A stretch of 64,000 nucleotides of DNA, from contig JACKAU010000003.1 in assembly GCA_020634855.1 (NCBI GenBank), positions 248,001 to 312,000 of the forward strand, given 5' to 3'. Made by a program: the position numbers and the translations under genes. This document shows, piece by piece, positions 1-6,922 of this stretch (positions are counted from its first letter, which is position 1; each line of letters starts with the position of its first letter). The DNA comes from Anaerolineales bacterium (GTDB taxonomy: Bacteria; Chloroflexota; Anaerolineae; 4572-78; J111). A model generated the notes under the pieces. The model was not told where the DNA came from and ran no database searches. It saw only the letters and a list, made by a program, of their open reading frames with translations.

Positions 1-988
1 GTTTGAAGACCCCTAAAAACATCAGTGAACTTTTGATATCGACCATCGGCCCAAATACCAGGAAAGCCAGTATGGCCGCCGGCGGGAACGAGTTAACAAA
101 GGCCAGCGCCAGAAACGAGTCAACCGTGGAGCAGACCGACAGCACAAAGGCCAGCGTCATCATCGCCAGAATCGAGGTAGCCGAGCCGGCCCCCAATGCC
201 AGCAAAACCGGCTGAGGAACCAACGTTTGCATCGCCGCCGCCAACATCGAGCCGATAATCAAGTAGCGGCCCATGTCAAAAAAATCATCGCCGCCAATGC
301 TCAGCGCGTTCCAGAATCGATTCAGCCCGCTTTCATGGGGATGATCATGGGTATGCTCATGAGGGTGACATTGATGGTGGTCAATGGCGGCTAGCTGGTC
401 TGATCTTAAAACATCTTCCGGCTTGGCAAAGTGAAAGACAAAACCGATTACTGAGGCGATCAGAAAGCTTAAGATAATGCGACCATAGAAAATCGGTCCC
501 CAGCCAAAGGCAGCGTAAGTACTGGCTAACACAACCGGGTTGATGACCGGCGCGGCCAGCATAAAAGCGATGCCCATCGAGATGGGCAGTCCCTTGAGGT
601 ACAGTCGCCGTGTTACCGGCACTACCCCGCACTCACACACGGGAAAGATTAGGCCCATTCCCCCACCCACCAGAGCCGCCGCTAGCGGATGGCGCGGCAC
701 AAATCGATAAATTGTCTCACTATTTACATAAACTTCAAGCAGCCCTGAAACAATGGAACCGGCCAACAGGAAAGGGACGGCTTCGATGAAGATGCTGAGG
801 AAAATGGTCACGAAGGTCTGGGCGCGGCTGCCCAGCGACCCGACCAGTTCATTATCACGGATGATAACCAGCGCCGCCAAAATCACAATGGCCAACAGCA
901 GCCGGAGCGCGGCTTTAGAGCGAAAGAATCCTACCGCTGGTCTGGGCGTAATTTCGGTTGATGAGGAGTGAGACTCGATATATTTCAT
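1..988 (-). CDS. UPF0718/ArsP-type permease (3' end outside window)
   Basis: An open frame runs from an ATG at 988 on the minus strand to the window edge with no stop, so about 329 residues are visible and the C-terminus is missing. Several hydrophobic segments are visible, and the motif FPVCECGVVPVTRR (around residues 120-135) is the hallmark of the YraQ/ArsP (permease, PF03773) family of inner-membrane transporters. A histidine-rich cytoplasmic or loop stretch (HHQCHPHEHTHDHPHES) sits in the middle and suggests metal binding. The ATG lies about 205 bp from a divergently transcribed Fur-family repressor, so shared control through the intergenic dyads is likely but inferred. Substrate is unknown: ArsP members export organoarsenicals, while others are simply permeases. 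Confidence 0.85.
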   Translation of the reverse strand, partial: MKYIESHSSSTEITPRPAVGFFRSKAALRLLLAIVILAALVIIRDNELVGSLGSRAQTFVTIFLSIFIEAVPFLLAGSIVSGLLEVYVNSETIYRFVPRHPLAAALVGGGMGLIFPVCECGVVPVTRRLYLKGLPISMGIAFMLAAPVINPVVLASTYAAFGWGPIFYGRIILSFLIASVIGFVFHFAKPEDVLRSDQLAAIDHHQCHPHEHTHDHPHESGLNRFWNALSIGGDDFFDMGRYLIIGSMLAAAMQTLVPQPVLLALGAGSATSILAMMTLAFVLSVCSTVDSFLALAFVNSFPPAAILAFLVFGPMVDIKSSLMFLGVFK

Positions 989-1079
989 CAGAAAACATCA
1001 TCAGTATACCGCAGCATCTTAAGTAGGTAAAGTCGTGTCGAAGGGTGCATTGCGGTTTAGTGATTATAGATCGGCCGAT

Positions 1080-1121
1080 TTTGTTGTCAAACTCTTAATT
1101 GCAAATATTCGCGACAACAAA
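1080..1121. promoter_or_regulatory. Inverted repeat TTTGTTGTC...GACAACAAA
   Basis: Perfect 9-bp arms at 1080-1088 and 1113-1121, separated by 24 bp, lie between the permease and the Fur-family gene. The half-site GTTGTC recurs at 1161-1166 inside the second dyad of the same spacer. This may be a second operator for the divergent permease; that is inference only. Confidence 0.4.
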
Positions 1122-1124
1122 TTT

Positions 1125-1153
1125 TTGACAAACGGCAGTTTCCTTATCATAAT
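1125..1153 (+). promoter_or_regulatory. Sigma70-type promoter of the Fur-family gene
   Basis: TTGACA at 1125-1130 and CATAAT at 1148-1153 are separated by exactly 17 bp and lie about 40 bp upstream of the ATG at 1194. The -10 box overlaps the left edge of the dyad at 1152-1171. Confidence 0.7.
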
Positions 1154-1171
1154 TGAGAATGTTGTCTCAAT
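1152..1171. promoter_or_regulatory. Probable Fur-family operator (ATTGAGA-N6-TCTCAAT)
   Basis: A perfect inverted repeat with 7-bp arms at 1152-1158 and 1165-1171 overlaps the -10 box and predicted start of the promoter ahead of the Fur-family gene. Fur, Zur and PerR proteins bind AT-rich dyads of about this size and often repress themselves, so autoregulation is the simplest reading. Confidence 0.6.
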
Positions 1172-1193
1172 AAGCAAAGGGTAAGATCAGACG

Positions 1194-1616
1194 ATGTCGA
1201 AAATAGTCAACTTAGCGGATAGTCTCAAGAAGGCTGGCTTCAAAATGACGCCGGCGCGGCTGGCGGTTATCGAGGTGTTAGAGAATCATCCGGAGCATTT
1301 AAGCCACAATCAAATTCTAGAGGAAGGTCAAAAAGTCTATCCGAAGCTCAGCCGAGCCACGGTCTACCGGACGATGGAATTATTAGTCGAATTAAAGCTA
1401 GTTCGCCCCCTCTACTTACATGATCCCACCCAGCGGTTTGTGTCTGCCTCAGGCGGCCACCACCATTTGGTCTGTACCAGTTGCGACATGACCATTGAGT
1501 TCGATCACTGTACGGCCGATCAATTGGCTAAGGAGTTAGCCGAAAAATTTGATTTTCAAATTCTTAATCACCTCCTTGAGTTTCAAGGCGTGTGTGCCAA
1601 GTGTCGTCAAAACTAA
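1194..1616 (+). CDS. Fur-family metalloregulator
   Basis: A 140-residue protein of normal Fur/Zur/PerR length. The N-terminal winged helix includes the recognition segment LSRATVYRTMELL (about residues 57-70). The C-terminal dimerisation domain has the metal-site string GGHHHLVC and two CxxC pairs (CTSC and CAKC) that hold the structural zinc in this family. Such proteins repress metal transport or peroxide defence genes when metal-bound. The permease upstream is divergent and the DUF169 gene follows 30 bp downstream on the same strand, with a NicO transporter beyond, so a role in zinc or nickel sensing is plausible; the exact metal cannot be read from the sequence. A perfect dyad overlaps its own promoter. 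Confidence 0.93.
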   Translation: MSKIVNLADSLKKAGFKMTPARLAVIEVLENHPEHLSHNQILEEGQKVYPKLSRATVYRTMELLVELKLVRPLYLHDPTQRFVSASGGHHHLVCTSCDMTIEFDHCTADQLAKELAEKFDFQILNHLLEFQGVCAKCRQN

Positions 1617-1646
1617 ATTTTCGTAGCATTAACCAGGAGGATTTTT

Positions 1647-2375
1647 GTGAGTAATAGCCAGTGGAACCAGTTGTCGCAGCGACTCACCAAAGTACTGGGC
1701 TTGAAGTATGCCCCTATCGCTATCACCTTTTCGCAGGAAGCCCCGGCCGGTGTGGATACTTATGAAGGCGTAATGCCACCGCCCAGCGCCGACGGCCGAA
1801 CCGGTAAAGTTTCGGCCGGCTGTGTTTTCTGGATCAAAGCTCAGGATCGAACCTTTACCACCGTGCCTCAAGATCATTACAATTGCAGCGTGGGCAGCGT
1901 TACCCACGGGCTGAAATCGCTACCAGAGGTGATGAATAATGAAGATGTGCAGGGTATTCTGGAATGTGAATGGGTCACCCCGGAGGAGGCCATGCAGTTG
2001 CCGGCCGTTAGCCAGAAACCCAACTACATTACCTATGGTCCCCTGGCAACTAGCCCGGTGGAACCTGACGTGATTCTGCTGCGGCTCAACGCCTTCCAAA
2101 GCATGGTTATCCACGATGGCTTTAGCGGCATGCCCATTGTCGGTAAGCCACAGTGCCACATTATTCCGATGTCGGTGGAGCAAAATGAGGTAGCGATGAG
2201 TACCGGCTGTATGCTCAGCCGCGTTCGCACCGGCATGGGGCCGGATGAGATGACTTGTACGATTCCGGCCGACCGGTTAGAAGAGGTTGTCGAAAAGCTG
2301 GAAGCTCGCCAATTGGCCAACGCCGCTGTGAGTGCTTATGCTAGCCAAGATATGGGGCGCTTTGCGGCGGCGTAG
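1647..2375 (+). CDS. DUF169 family protein
   Basis: A 242-residue soluble protein matching the DUF169 family (PF02596), with the typical opening of a short helix followed by LKYAPIAITF and later conserved segments such as SAGCVFWIKA and YNCSVGSVTHG, including cysteines that could bind a cofactor. The start is a GTG at 1647 preceded by a strong AGGAGG-type site at 1635-1640. It probably forms an operon with the Fur-family gene 30 bp upstream. The biochemical role of DUF169 is not established; the metal-gene context is the only functional hint here. Confidence 0.8.
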   Translation: MSNSQWNQLSQRLTKVLGLKYAPIAITFSQEAPAGVDTYEGVMPPPSADGRTGKVSAGCVFWIKAQDRTFTTVPQDHYNCSVGSVTHGLKSLPEVMNNEDVQGILECEWVTPEEAMQLPAVSQKPNYITYGPLATSPVEPDVILLRLNAFQSMVIHDGFSGMPIVGKPQCHIIPMSVEQNEVAMSTGCMLSRVRTGMGPDEMTCTIPADRLEEVVEKLEARQLANAAVSAYASQDMGRFAAA

Positions 2376-2414
2376 AAGTTAGTTTAGATGCCAAAATTGA
2401 CTTTGAACTGACAG

Positions 2415-2495
2415 ACCGCCAACTGCCGACCGTAAACCGCCAAAAAACAGAACCATTCGTTGATATTCGGCGGTCAACGGTCGGTGGTCGGCGGT
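2415..2495. terminator. Long imperfect hairpin between convergent genes
   Basis: ACCGCC-rich sequence at 2415-2441 pairs imperfectly with GGCGGT-rich sequence at 2469-2495. It sits between the 3' ends of the DUF169 gene and the convergent NicO gene, where it could end transcription from both sides. There is no clear U-tract, so it may equally be an intergenic repeat of the ACCGCCGACC type. Confidence 0.45.
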
Positions 2496-2504
2496 ACCCC
2501 TTGC

Positions 2505-3995
2505 TTAGCCCAGCAGGTAAGGCAGTAGCCCTTTAATCAAAATCCCCACTCCCAACAGCGTTACAATCACCGCGCTGATGAGCGGCAGCAGCGTCTGCCA
2601 GCGTGAGCCGGCCCCTTCGATGCGAGCGAATATAGCCTTAGCCCGCACCAGCAGCACGCCGATGATAATCAGCACCGCGGCCAGGCCAAAACTAAAGGCT
2701 ACGACCAATCCCAACCCCAACAAAATCCGGTTGAGTCCGACCGCAATCAACATAACCCCCAAGGCTTCCGGACAAGGCACCAAACCACCGGAGATGCCCA
2801 GAGCCAGCAGGCTGCCCATAGTGACGGGTTCGTCAGGGTGGTGGTGGTGATGGTGCGGCAGCCCGTGCTTATGGGCATAAGCGTGATCGTGTTCATCGAG
2901 ATGATCGTGGTGGTGGTGGTGATGATGATGATGATGATGATGACCGTGATCAGGATTGTGGTCACCATCGTGATTGTGATCGCGACCCACATTTTGGCGA
3001 TATTCTGTCCAGCGTGCCCGGAGAAGCTGCAAGCCTAAAATAACCACCAACAGTCCCGATAATACTTCCAGGGCCGGCACCAGTAGGTTGGGAACAATAA
3101 ACTGGCTGGCCAGCAGCGCCAGCAGGCCAATCACAATGACCGAAGCCGTGTGGGTAAAGGTGACAATCCCTCCCAGGACCATAGCGTGCCGTACGGTTCC
3201 CCGGCTACCGATCAGATAGGCGGCGACCAACGTTTTACCGTGGCCGGGGGTTAAGGCATGTAATCCACCTAACACAACTGACAAGCTCAAACCCATTAAC
3301 ATCAGTAACGGCGTCAGCTCGAAATTATACAAAAACCCGGTCAGTTGTTGTTGCCCGGCCGTCACCCCACCGGGCACATCAATGGTTGATAAGGCCGCCT
3401 CGCTGTCAAAATCGACCGGCGCTTCAGGGCTGATCGTATAATCGAGGCGGACGCTTTTTTGGAACACATCTTTATTTTGTTGGTTTATTTGGATCCATTC
3501 AGGTTTGTCGCTCAAGGCATTGACCAAGTAGGTTCCTGAGTCGGAGAGGTAATTGTTTTCGTAAAACAGGTGATGCTCACCGCGATGATCGGCCGGCAAA
3601 TCGGCCGACAAGTGAAACCGGATGATACCGATGCCGGCCCTTAAATCTAACACGGTGGGAAACTCAAGGGCAGTGGGTTGAAGCGGTGTTGGAACGTCAT
3701 CGACTTCAAAGGTGACGTCCGTCAAAAACCACTGAACAAAGGCTTGCTCCTCGGCGTCTGAGATCACCTCATCACCATCCGCATCGACGAGACCGGTGAT
3801 TTGCGGAGCCACCAGAACCCCAGGGTACAGTTCAACGATCATACTCACCCGATTAGGAGCCAATGTAATAAAGGTCGCTTGGTAGAATTCATCCAAAGGG
3901 TGGGCCAAAACCGGTTGCGAGGATAACAAGGGCCACACAACGAAACCGCAAACTACGAGGAAAAACAGTTTTATTGACTTCCAGCAATAAAGCAT
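2505..3995 (-). CDS. NicO-family nickel/cobalt transporter with histidine-rich loop
   Basis: About 496 residues. A signal-like hydrophobic N-terminus is followed by an extracytoplasmic region that contains an EF-hand-like stretch DADGDEVISDAEE (about residues 73-85). The membrane part carries the NicO signature HALTPGHGKTLVAAYLIG, several further membrane helices, and a very His/Asp-rich loop (about residues 340-390, with a run of a dozen histidines) typical of RcnA-like metal exporters. The likely job is nickel or cobalt movement across the membrane. An in-frame TTG lies one codon upstream at 3998, but the ATG at 3995 is preferred; no strong ribosome site is visible. A promoter and an intrinsic terminator lie in its 5' leader (4086-4196). 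Confidence 0.88.
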   Translation of the reverse strand: MLYCWKSIKLFFLVVCGFVVWPLLSSQPVLAHPLDEFYQATFITLAPNRVSMIVELYPGVLVAPQITGLVDADGDEVISDAEEQAFVQWFLTDVTFEVDDVPTPLQPTALEFPTVLDLRAGIGIIRFHLSADLPADHRGEHHLFYENNYLSDSGTYLVNALSDKPEWIQINQQNKDVFQKSVRLDYTISPEAPVDFDSEAALSTIDVPGGVTAGQQQLTGFLYNFELTPLLMLMGLSLSVVLGGLHALTPGHGKTLVAAYLIGSRGTVRHAMVLGGIVTFTHTASVIVIGLLALLASQFIVPNLLVPALEVLSGLLVVILGLQLLRARWTEYRQNVGRDHNHDGDHNPDHGHHHHHHHHHHHHDHLDEHDHAYAHKHGLPHHHHHHPDEPVTMGSLLALGISGGLVPCPEALGVMLIAVGLNRILLGLGLVVAFSFGLAAVLIIIGVLLVRAKAIFARIEGAGSRWQTLLPLISAVIVTLLGVGILIKGLLPYLLG

Positions 3996-4085
3996 CAAAC
4001 GTTATATCAGCAGAGTGATTGTCAGGTTAAAGGTAACTGTGTTAAAATACCTTATTAAACACGCAGTGAAGTTAAAACGTGCTAC

Positions 4086-4120
4086 AAAAAAAGAAGACCC
4101 CAGGTCAAGTTCTGGAGTCT
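4086..4120 (-). terminator. Intrinsic terminator in the NicO leader
   Basis: A 9-bp stem with one mismatch (AGACTCCAG/CTGGGGTCT read on the minus strand), an 8-nt loop and a tract of seven U. It lies upstream of, not downstream of, the NicO coding region. Confidence 0.7.
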
Positions 4121-4161
4121 CACTTCAGGAAACAGGCCAGTCGCCGTTGACTAACCCTAAT
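4086..4161 (-). ncRNA. Short structured transcript: NicO leader attenuator or small RNA
   Basis: Read on the minus strand, a predicted start near 4161 gives an RNA of about 76 nt. Hairpin 1 pairs 4149-4156 with 4135-4142 (GGTTAGTC/GACTGGCC, with two G-U pairs and a 6-nt loop). Hairpin 2 pairs 4112-4120 with 4095-4103 and is followed by seven U residues (4092-4086), a standard intrinsic terminator. The NicO start codon lies 90 nt further on. It could be a riboregulator that stops NicO transcription or a free small RNA. It is too short for the known NiCo riboswitch plus terminator, and I recognise no known family. Confidence 0.5.
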
Positions 4162-4167
4162 GGCTGT

Positions 4168-4196
4168 ACTATACCATGAATAAATAGCTTCGTCAA
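4168..4196 (-). promoter_or_regulatory. Strong sigma70-type promoter facing NicO
   Basis: On the minus strand TTGACG (4196-4191) and TATAGT (4173-4168) are separated by exactly 17 bp. The predicted start is near 4161, just ahead of the two-hairpin leader. Confidence 0.7.
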
Positions 4197-4227
4197 AATA
4201 TCCACTTCTGATTAGGCCGTATGATCA

Positions 4228-4473
4228 ATGAAACATTTTGAAGATTATTTAATGCTGATTGTCCTGGTCGGCCCGTTTATTTGTGCGGGCGTCGGCTACG
4301 CTCTCGACGGGACGTGGCAGGGCATACTACTTGGCGCAGGCAGCGGATTACTGCTTTCGGGCGTATTAAGAAGAGTTCTCAGGAAATTGACCGACCCACC
4401 TGTCGATGAAAATGCCCCCGATTCATCGGGCCAGCCCGCGTCGAGTCCGCCTGATAGTCATTCAACCAATTAA
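4228..4473 (+). CDS. Small membrane protein
   Basis: An 81-residue protein with two hydrophobic segments (about residues 8-25 and 30-46), a basic stretch after the second, and a polar Pro/Ser-rich tail. I do not recognise a family; the two-helix hairpin resembles AtpZ/AtpI-like small membrane proteins only in outline. There is no clear ribosome-binding site. The next membrane protein starts 3 bp after its stop, so the two are almost certainly cotranscribed. Confidence 0.6.
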   Translation: MKHFEDYLMLIVLVGPFICAGVGYALDGTWQGILLGAGSGLLLSGVLRRVLRKLTDPPVDENAPDSSGQPASSPPDSHSTN

Positions 4474-4476
4474 GAA

Positions 4477-4791
4477 ATGGCCTGGGTTATTTTTTGGGCT
4501 GTTATCGCCGGTGTGACAGGGTTGCTAGCCCTCTTTCTGATAGCTTATTTGGTTCGGTCAACGCTAAAAACGCTGCCGCCGGAAAAATTAGAAAAGTGGG
4601 GGCAGATCAAAAGTTCGATGCGCTTATGGGGCGTTTTGGGAACTATTTTTGGGATAATCGGCGCCACTTTGATGATGAAATTTACCGGTATTTCGGGCAA
4701 TGAAGCCGCCTATTGGATCCTCTTTGGGGCGGTGGTTGGCACGATATGGGGCGTCTTGTGGGGGGTGGTTTGGGCCCTTACCTCACGGTGA
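4477..4791 (+). CDS. Small multi-pass membrane protein
   Basis: A 104-residue protein with about three predicted membrane helices (residues 4-24, 46-65 and 76-98) and a glycine/tryptophan-rich C-terminal helix. No family recognised. It follows the preceding small membrane protein after 3 bp, and its 3' end overlaps the convergent pentapeptide gene by 9 bp. Confidence 0.6.
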   Translation: MAWVIFWAVIAGVTGLLALFLIAYLVRSTLKTLPPEKLEKWGQIKSSMRLWGVLGTIFGIIGATLMMKFTGISGNEAAYWILFGAVVGTIWGVLWGVVWALTSR

Positions 4792-5853
4792 TAAAATTGT
4801 CCGGCCGGCTCCGGTTTGAATAAGGTCAAAATTGATCGGCCAGATTGTGGTCTCGTTGTAGTACGTACCGCGTAGATCGGCATGCTTTAAGTTGGCGCGG
4901 GTGAGGTCGGCCCCCAAGAGATCGGCGCCGCGCAGGTCAGCGCCGCGCAAATCGGTTCTGAACAGTTTCGCACCGCGCAGGTTTGCCTCGCGCAAGTTGG
5001 CCCGGCTCAAATCGGCGCGAAATAAGTCGCTCTTGTCCAAATTGGCGCGCTGTAAATTGGCCCGGCTCATGTTAGCTTTGCTCAAGTTAGCCCGCTGCAA
5101 ATCGCAGCCGTGCAAATCCCGCTCAACCGCGCCAAGGTTGACAATTTCCCAGACTAACAGCCAGGCCCACTCAATGTCAGTAGTGGCGTCGATGACGGTT
5201 CCGCTTAAACTTGCTCCCCGCAAATTCACCCCGGCCAACTGCGCCCCACGCAAATTGGCCCAATTAAGGTTGGCTTCAATCAACGCCGCGCCGTTAAGAT
5301 TGGCTCCGGTCAAATTGGCTCCGGTCAGGTCGGCGCTCCGTAAATCGCACTGACTGAGATCGGCTTCCGCTAAATGGGCCAACTGCAAGTTGGCTCGACT
5401 GAAATCGCACCGATGCAAGTGGGCCTTGCTCAAATTCGCTCGGCGTAGATTAGCGGCCCTAAGGCTGGCCTCTCCCATCGACACCCGACTGAGATCGGCC
5501 CATTTGAGGGTGGCATCGCTTAAGTTGGCCTTCTTGAGATTGGCGCCCTCAAGAATCGCGCCGCACAAGGAAGCGCCGCGCAAATCGGCCCCTTCCAGAC
5601 TGGTTCTGACTAGAATGGTCTCACCTGGGCCGGCGTAGGCCGTCAGATTGGCCCCACTTAAGTCGGCCCAGCGTAAGTCGGCGTAGCTTAGATCAACCCC
5701 ACTCAAATTAGCCCAGGTCAGGTCGGCTTTGTTGAGATCGATGTAATACAGGTCGATGCGGCTTAGGTCGGCATCGCTAAAATTGGGCGGCCCGCCCTCA
5801 GCCCTGGCTGTTTTAATCATCTCCAGAATTTCGTCGCGCACTAATTTCGCCAT
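4783..5853 (-). CDS. Pentapeptide-repeat protein
   Basis: About 356 residues made almost entirely of A(D/N)LxX pentapeptide repeats (ADLSG, ANLRR, ADLRG), which fold as a right-handed quadrilateral beta-helix. Two repeat blocks are separated by a non-repeat stretch around residues 225-250 containing a hydrophobic tryptophan-rich segment. A GTG-initiated frame reaches 5865, but a GGTGGAG site lies 6 nt before the ATG at 5853, so that start is preferred. There is no signal peptide. Family members include DNA mimics that protect gyrase, but most are uncharacterised and nothing here points to a target. It is divergent from a second pentapeptide gene at 6128. Confidence 0.85.
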   Translation of the reverse strand: MAKLVRDEILEMIKTARAEGGPPNFSDADLSRIDLYYIDLNKADLTWANLSGVDLSYADLRWADLSGANLTAYAGPGETILVRTSLEGADLRGASLCGAILEGANLKKANLSDATLKWADLSRVSMGEASLRAANLRRANLSKAHLHRCDFSRANLQLAHLAEADLSQCDLRSADLTGANLTGANLNGAALIEANLNWANLRGAQLAGVNLRGASLSGTVIDATTDIEWAWLLVWEIVNLGAVERDLHGCDLQRANLSKANMSRANLQRANLDKSDLFRADLSRANLREANLRGAKLFRTDLRGADLRGADLLGADLTRANLKHADLRGTYYNETTIWPINFDLIQTGAGRTILSP

Positions 5854-5946
5854 TGCCAACTCCACCAGTTTTTAGGGAACCATTCCTGCTCACTGTATCA
5901 TATCTGGCCCAGAATCGTCTATAGGTCTCACATCCCACTTATCATC

Positions 5947-6028
5947 AGGTGACAGTCACTATTGCCAATAAATCAGTATTGGGTTAGCTCAAACAGGTCG
6001 ATTTAGCATGCCCAAGTGACTGTCACCT
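5947..6028. repeat. 82-bp element with 14-bp perfect inverted ends, each end itself a dyad
   Basis: AGGTGACAGTCACT at 5947-5960 is the exact reverse complement of the sequence at 6015-6028. Each arm contains an 11-bp palindrome, GTGACAGTCAC (5949-5959) and GTGACTGTCAC (6016-6026), with centres 67 bp apart. It occupies the spacer between two divergent pentapeptide-repeat genes. It may be a REP/MITE-type element or a pair of operators. Confidence 0.7.
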
Positions 6029-6127
6029 TTAGAACTACGTAAGTCCGGATAAGTTGACGATCTTAAATCTTGCCTTTTGCGTGATAAAGAGGTAAAAATA
6101 TATGGCAATCCAGAGGGGGAAAATTGA

Positions 6128-6913
6128 ATGACAAAACTCACACGCAGGCAAATTGAAGATCATCTGGCCGTGATGGGCTACATAAAACTCCAGAGCCAAG
6201 ACCTTCAAGGCGTGGATCTAAGCGGAATCAATTTGGGGGGAGCCAATTTGAGTGGGGCCAATTTAAGCCGGGCCAATCTCAATCGGGCTATCCTGGTTGA
6301 TGCTTTTTTGATCGACGCCGATCTGAGCTACACTAATCTAGCTGGAGCCGATCTGAGTGAAGCTGAACTTAGCGGCACAGTTAACCTGAGCCACGCCGAC
6401 CTGCGCGGCGCTAAATTGGAAGGCGCAGATTTAGCCGGAGTTGATCTTACCCACGCTAAGCTGAGCGGCGCGGATTTCAGCCGAGCCATTCTGAGTGACG
6501 CCAATCTCGATCAAGCCCTGCTGGCCAGCACCGATTTATTGGAGGGGGCCAACTTAAATCGGGCCAATTTAACCGGCGCTAACCTGTTTCAGGTGGACCT
6601 AAGCGGGACCAATCTTCGCGGCAGCGATTTGAGCCGGGCCAATTTGAGCCAGGCCAAGTTGATCAATGCTGATGTGCGTCGGGCTAATCTATCTGAAGCC
6701 AATTTGAGTAGAGCCAACCTCAAAAACGCCGATTTGGGCCGGGCTGATTTACGCGGCGCCAACCTAAAGGGCGCGGATTTATCCACTTCGATTTTGCGCG
6801 GGGCCGAGTTGACCGATGCCCTCTACGACGGCCAGACTAAATGGCCCAAGGGTTTGATGGCTGATATTGCCGGAGCCATCGCTGATGACACCGATGAACC
6901 TTCATCGAAGTAA
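6128..6913 (+). CDS. Pentapeptide-repeat protein
   Basis: A 261-residue protein. After a short helical N-terminus (residues 1-25) it is a continuous run of A(D/N)LxX repeats to about residue 235, then a short tail with the DGQTKWPKG-type ending common in bacterial pentapeptide proteins. A GGGGGA site precedes the ATG. No signal peptide or other domain is seen. It is divergently paired with the longer pentapeptide gene at 4783-5853, with a symmetrical dyad element in the shared spacer, which suggests coordinated expression. Specific function unknown. Confidence 0.85.
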   Translation: MTKLTRRQIEDHLAVMGYIKLQSQDLQGVDLSGINLGGANLSGANLSRANLNRAILVDAFLIDADLSYTNLAGADLSEAELSGTVNLSHADLRGAKLEGADLAGVDLTHAKLSGADFSRAILSDANLDQALLASTDLLEGANLNRANLTGANLFQVDLSGTNLRGSDLSRANLSQAKLINADVRRANLSEANLSRANLKNADLGRADLRGANLKGADLSTSILRGAELTDALYDGQTKWPKGLMADIAGAIADDTDEPSSK

Positions 6914-6922
6914 AAACGTCTC

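Noticed and set aside
2838..3038. A Val/Met-rich frame opposite the NicO histidine loop
   Set aside because: It is the reverse reading of repeated CAC/CAT codons in the His-rich loop.
4892..5638. Long plus-strand frames opposite the pentapeptide gene
   Set aside because: They mirror the periodic repeat DNA of the minus-strand gene and give Arg/Ala/Lys-rich nonsense.
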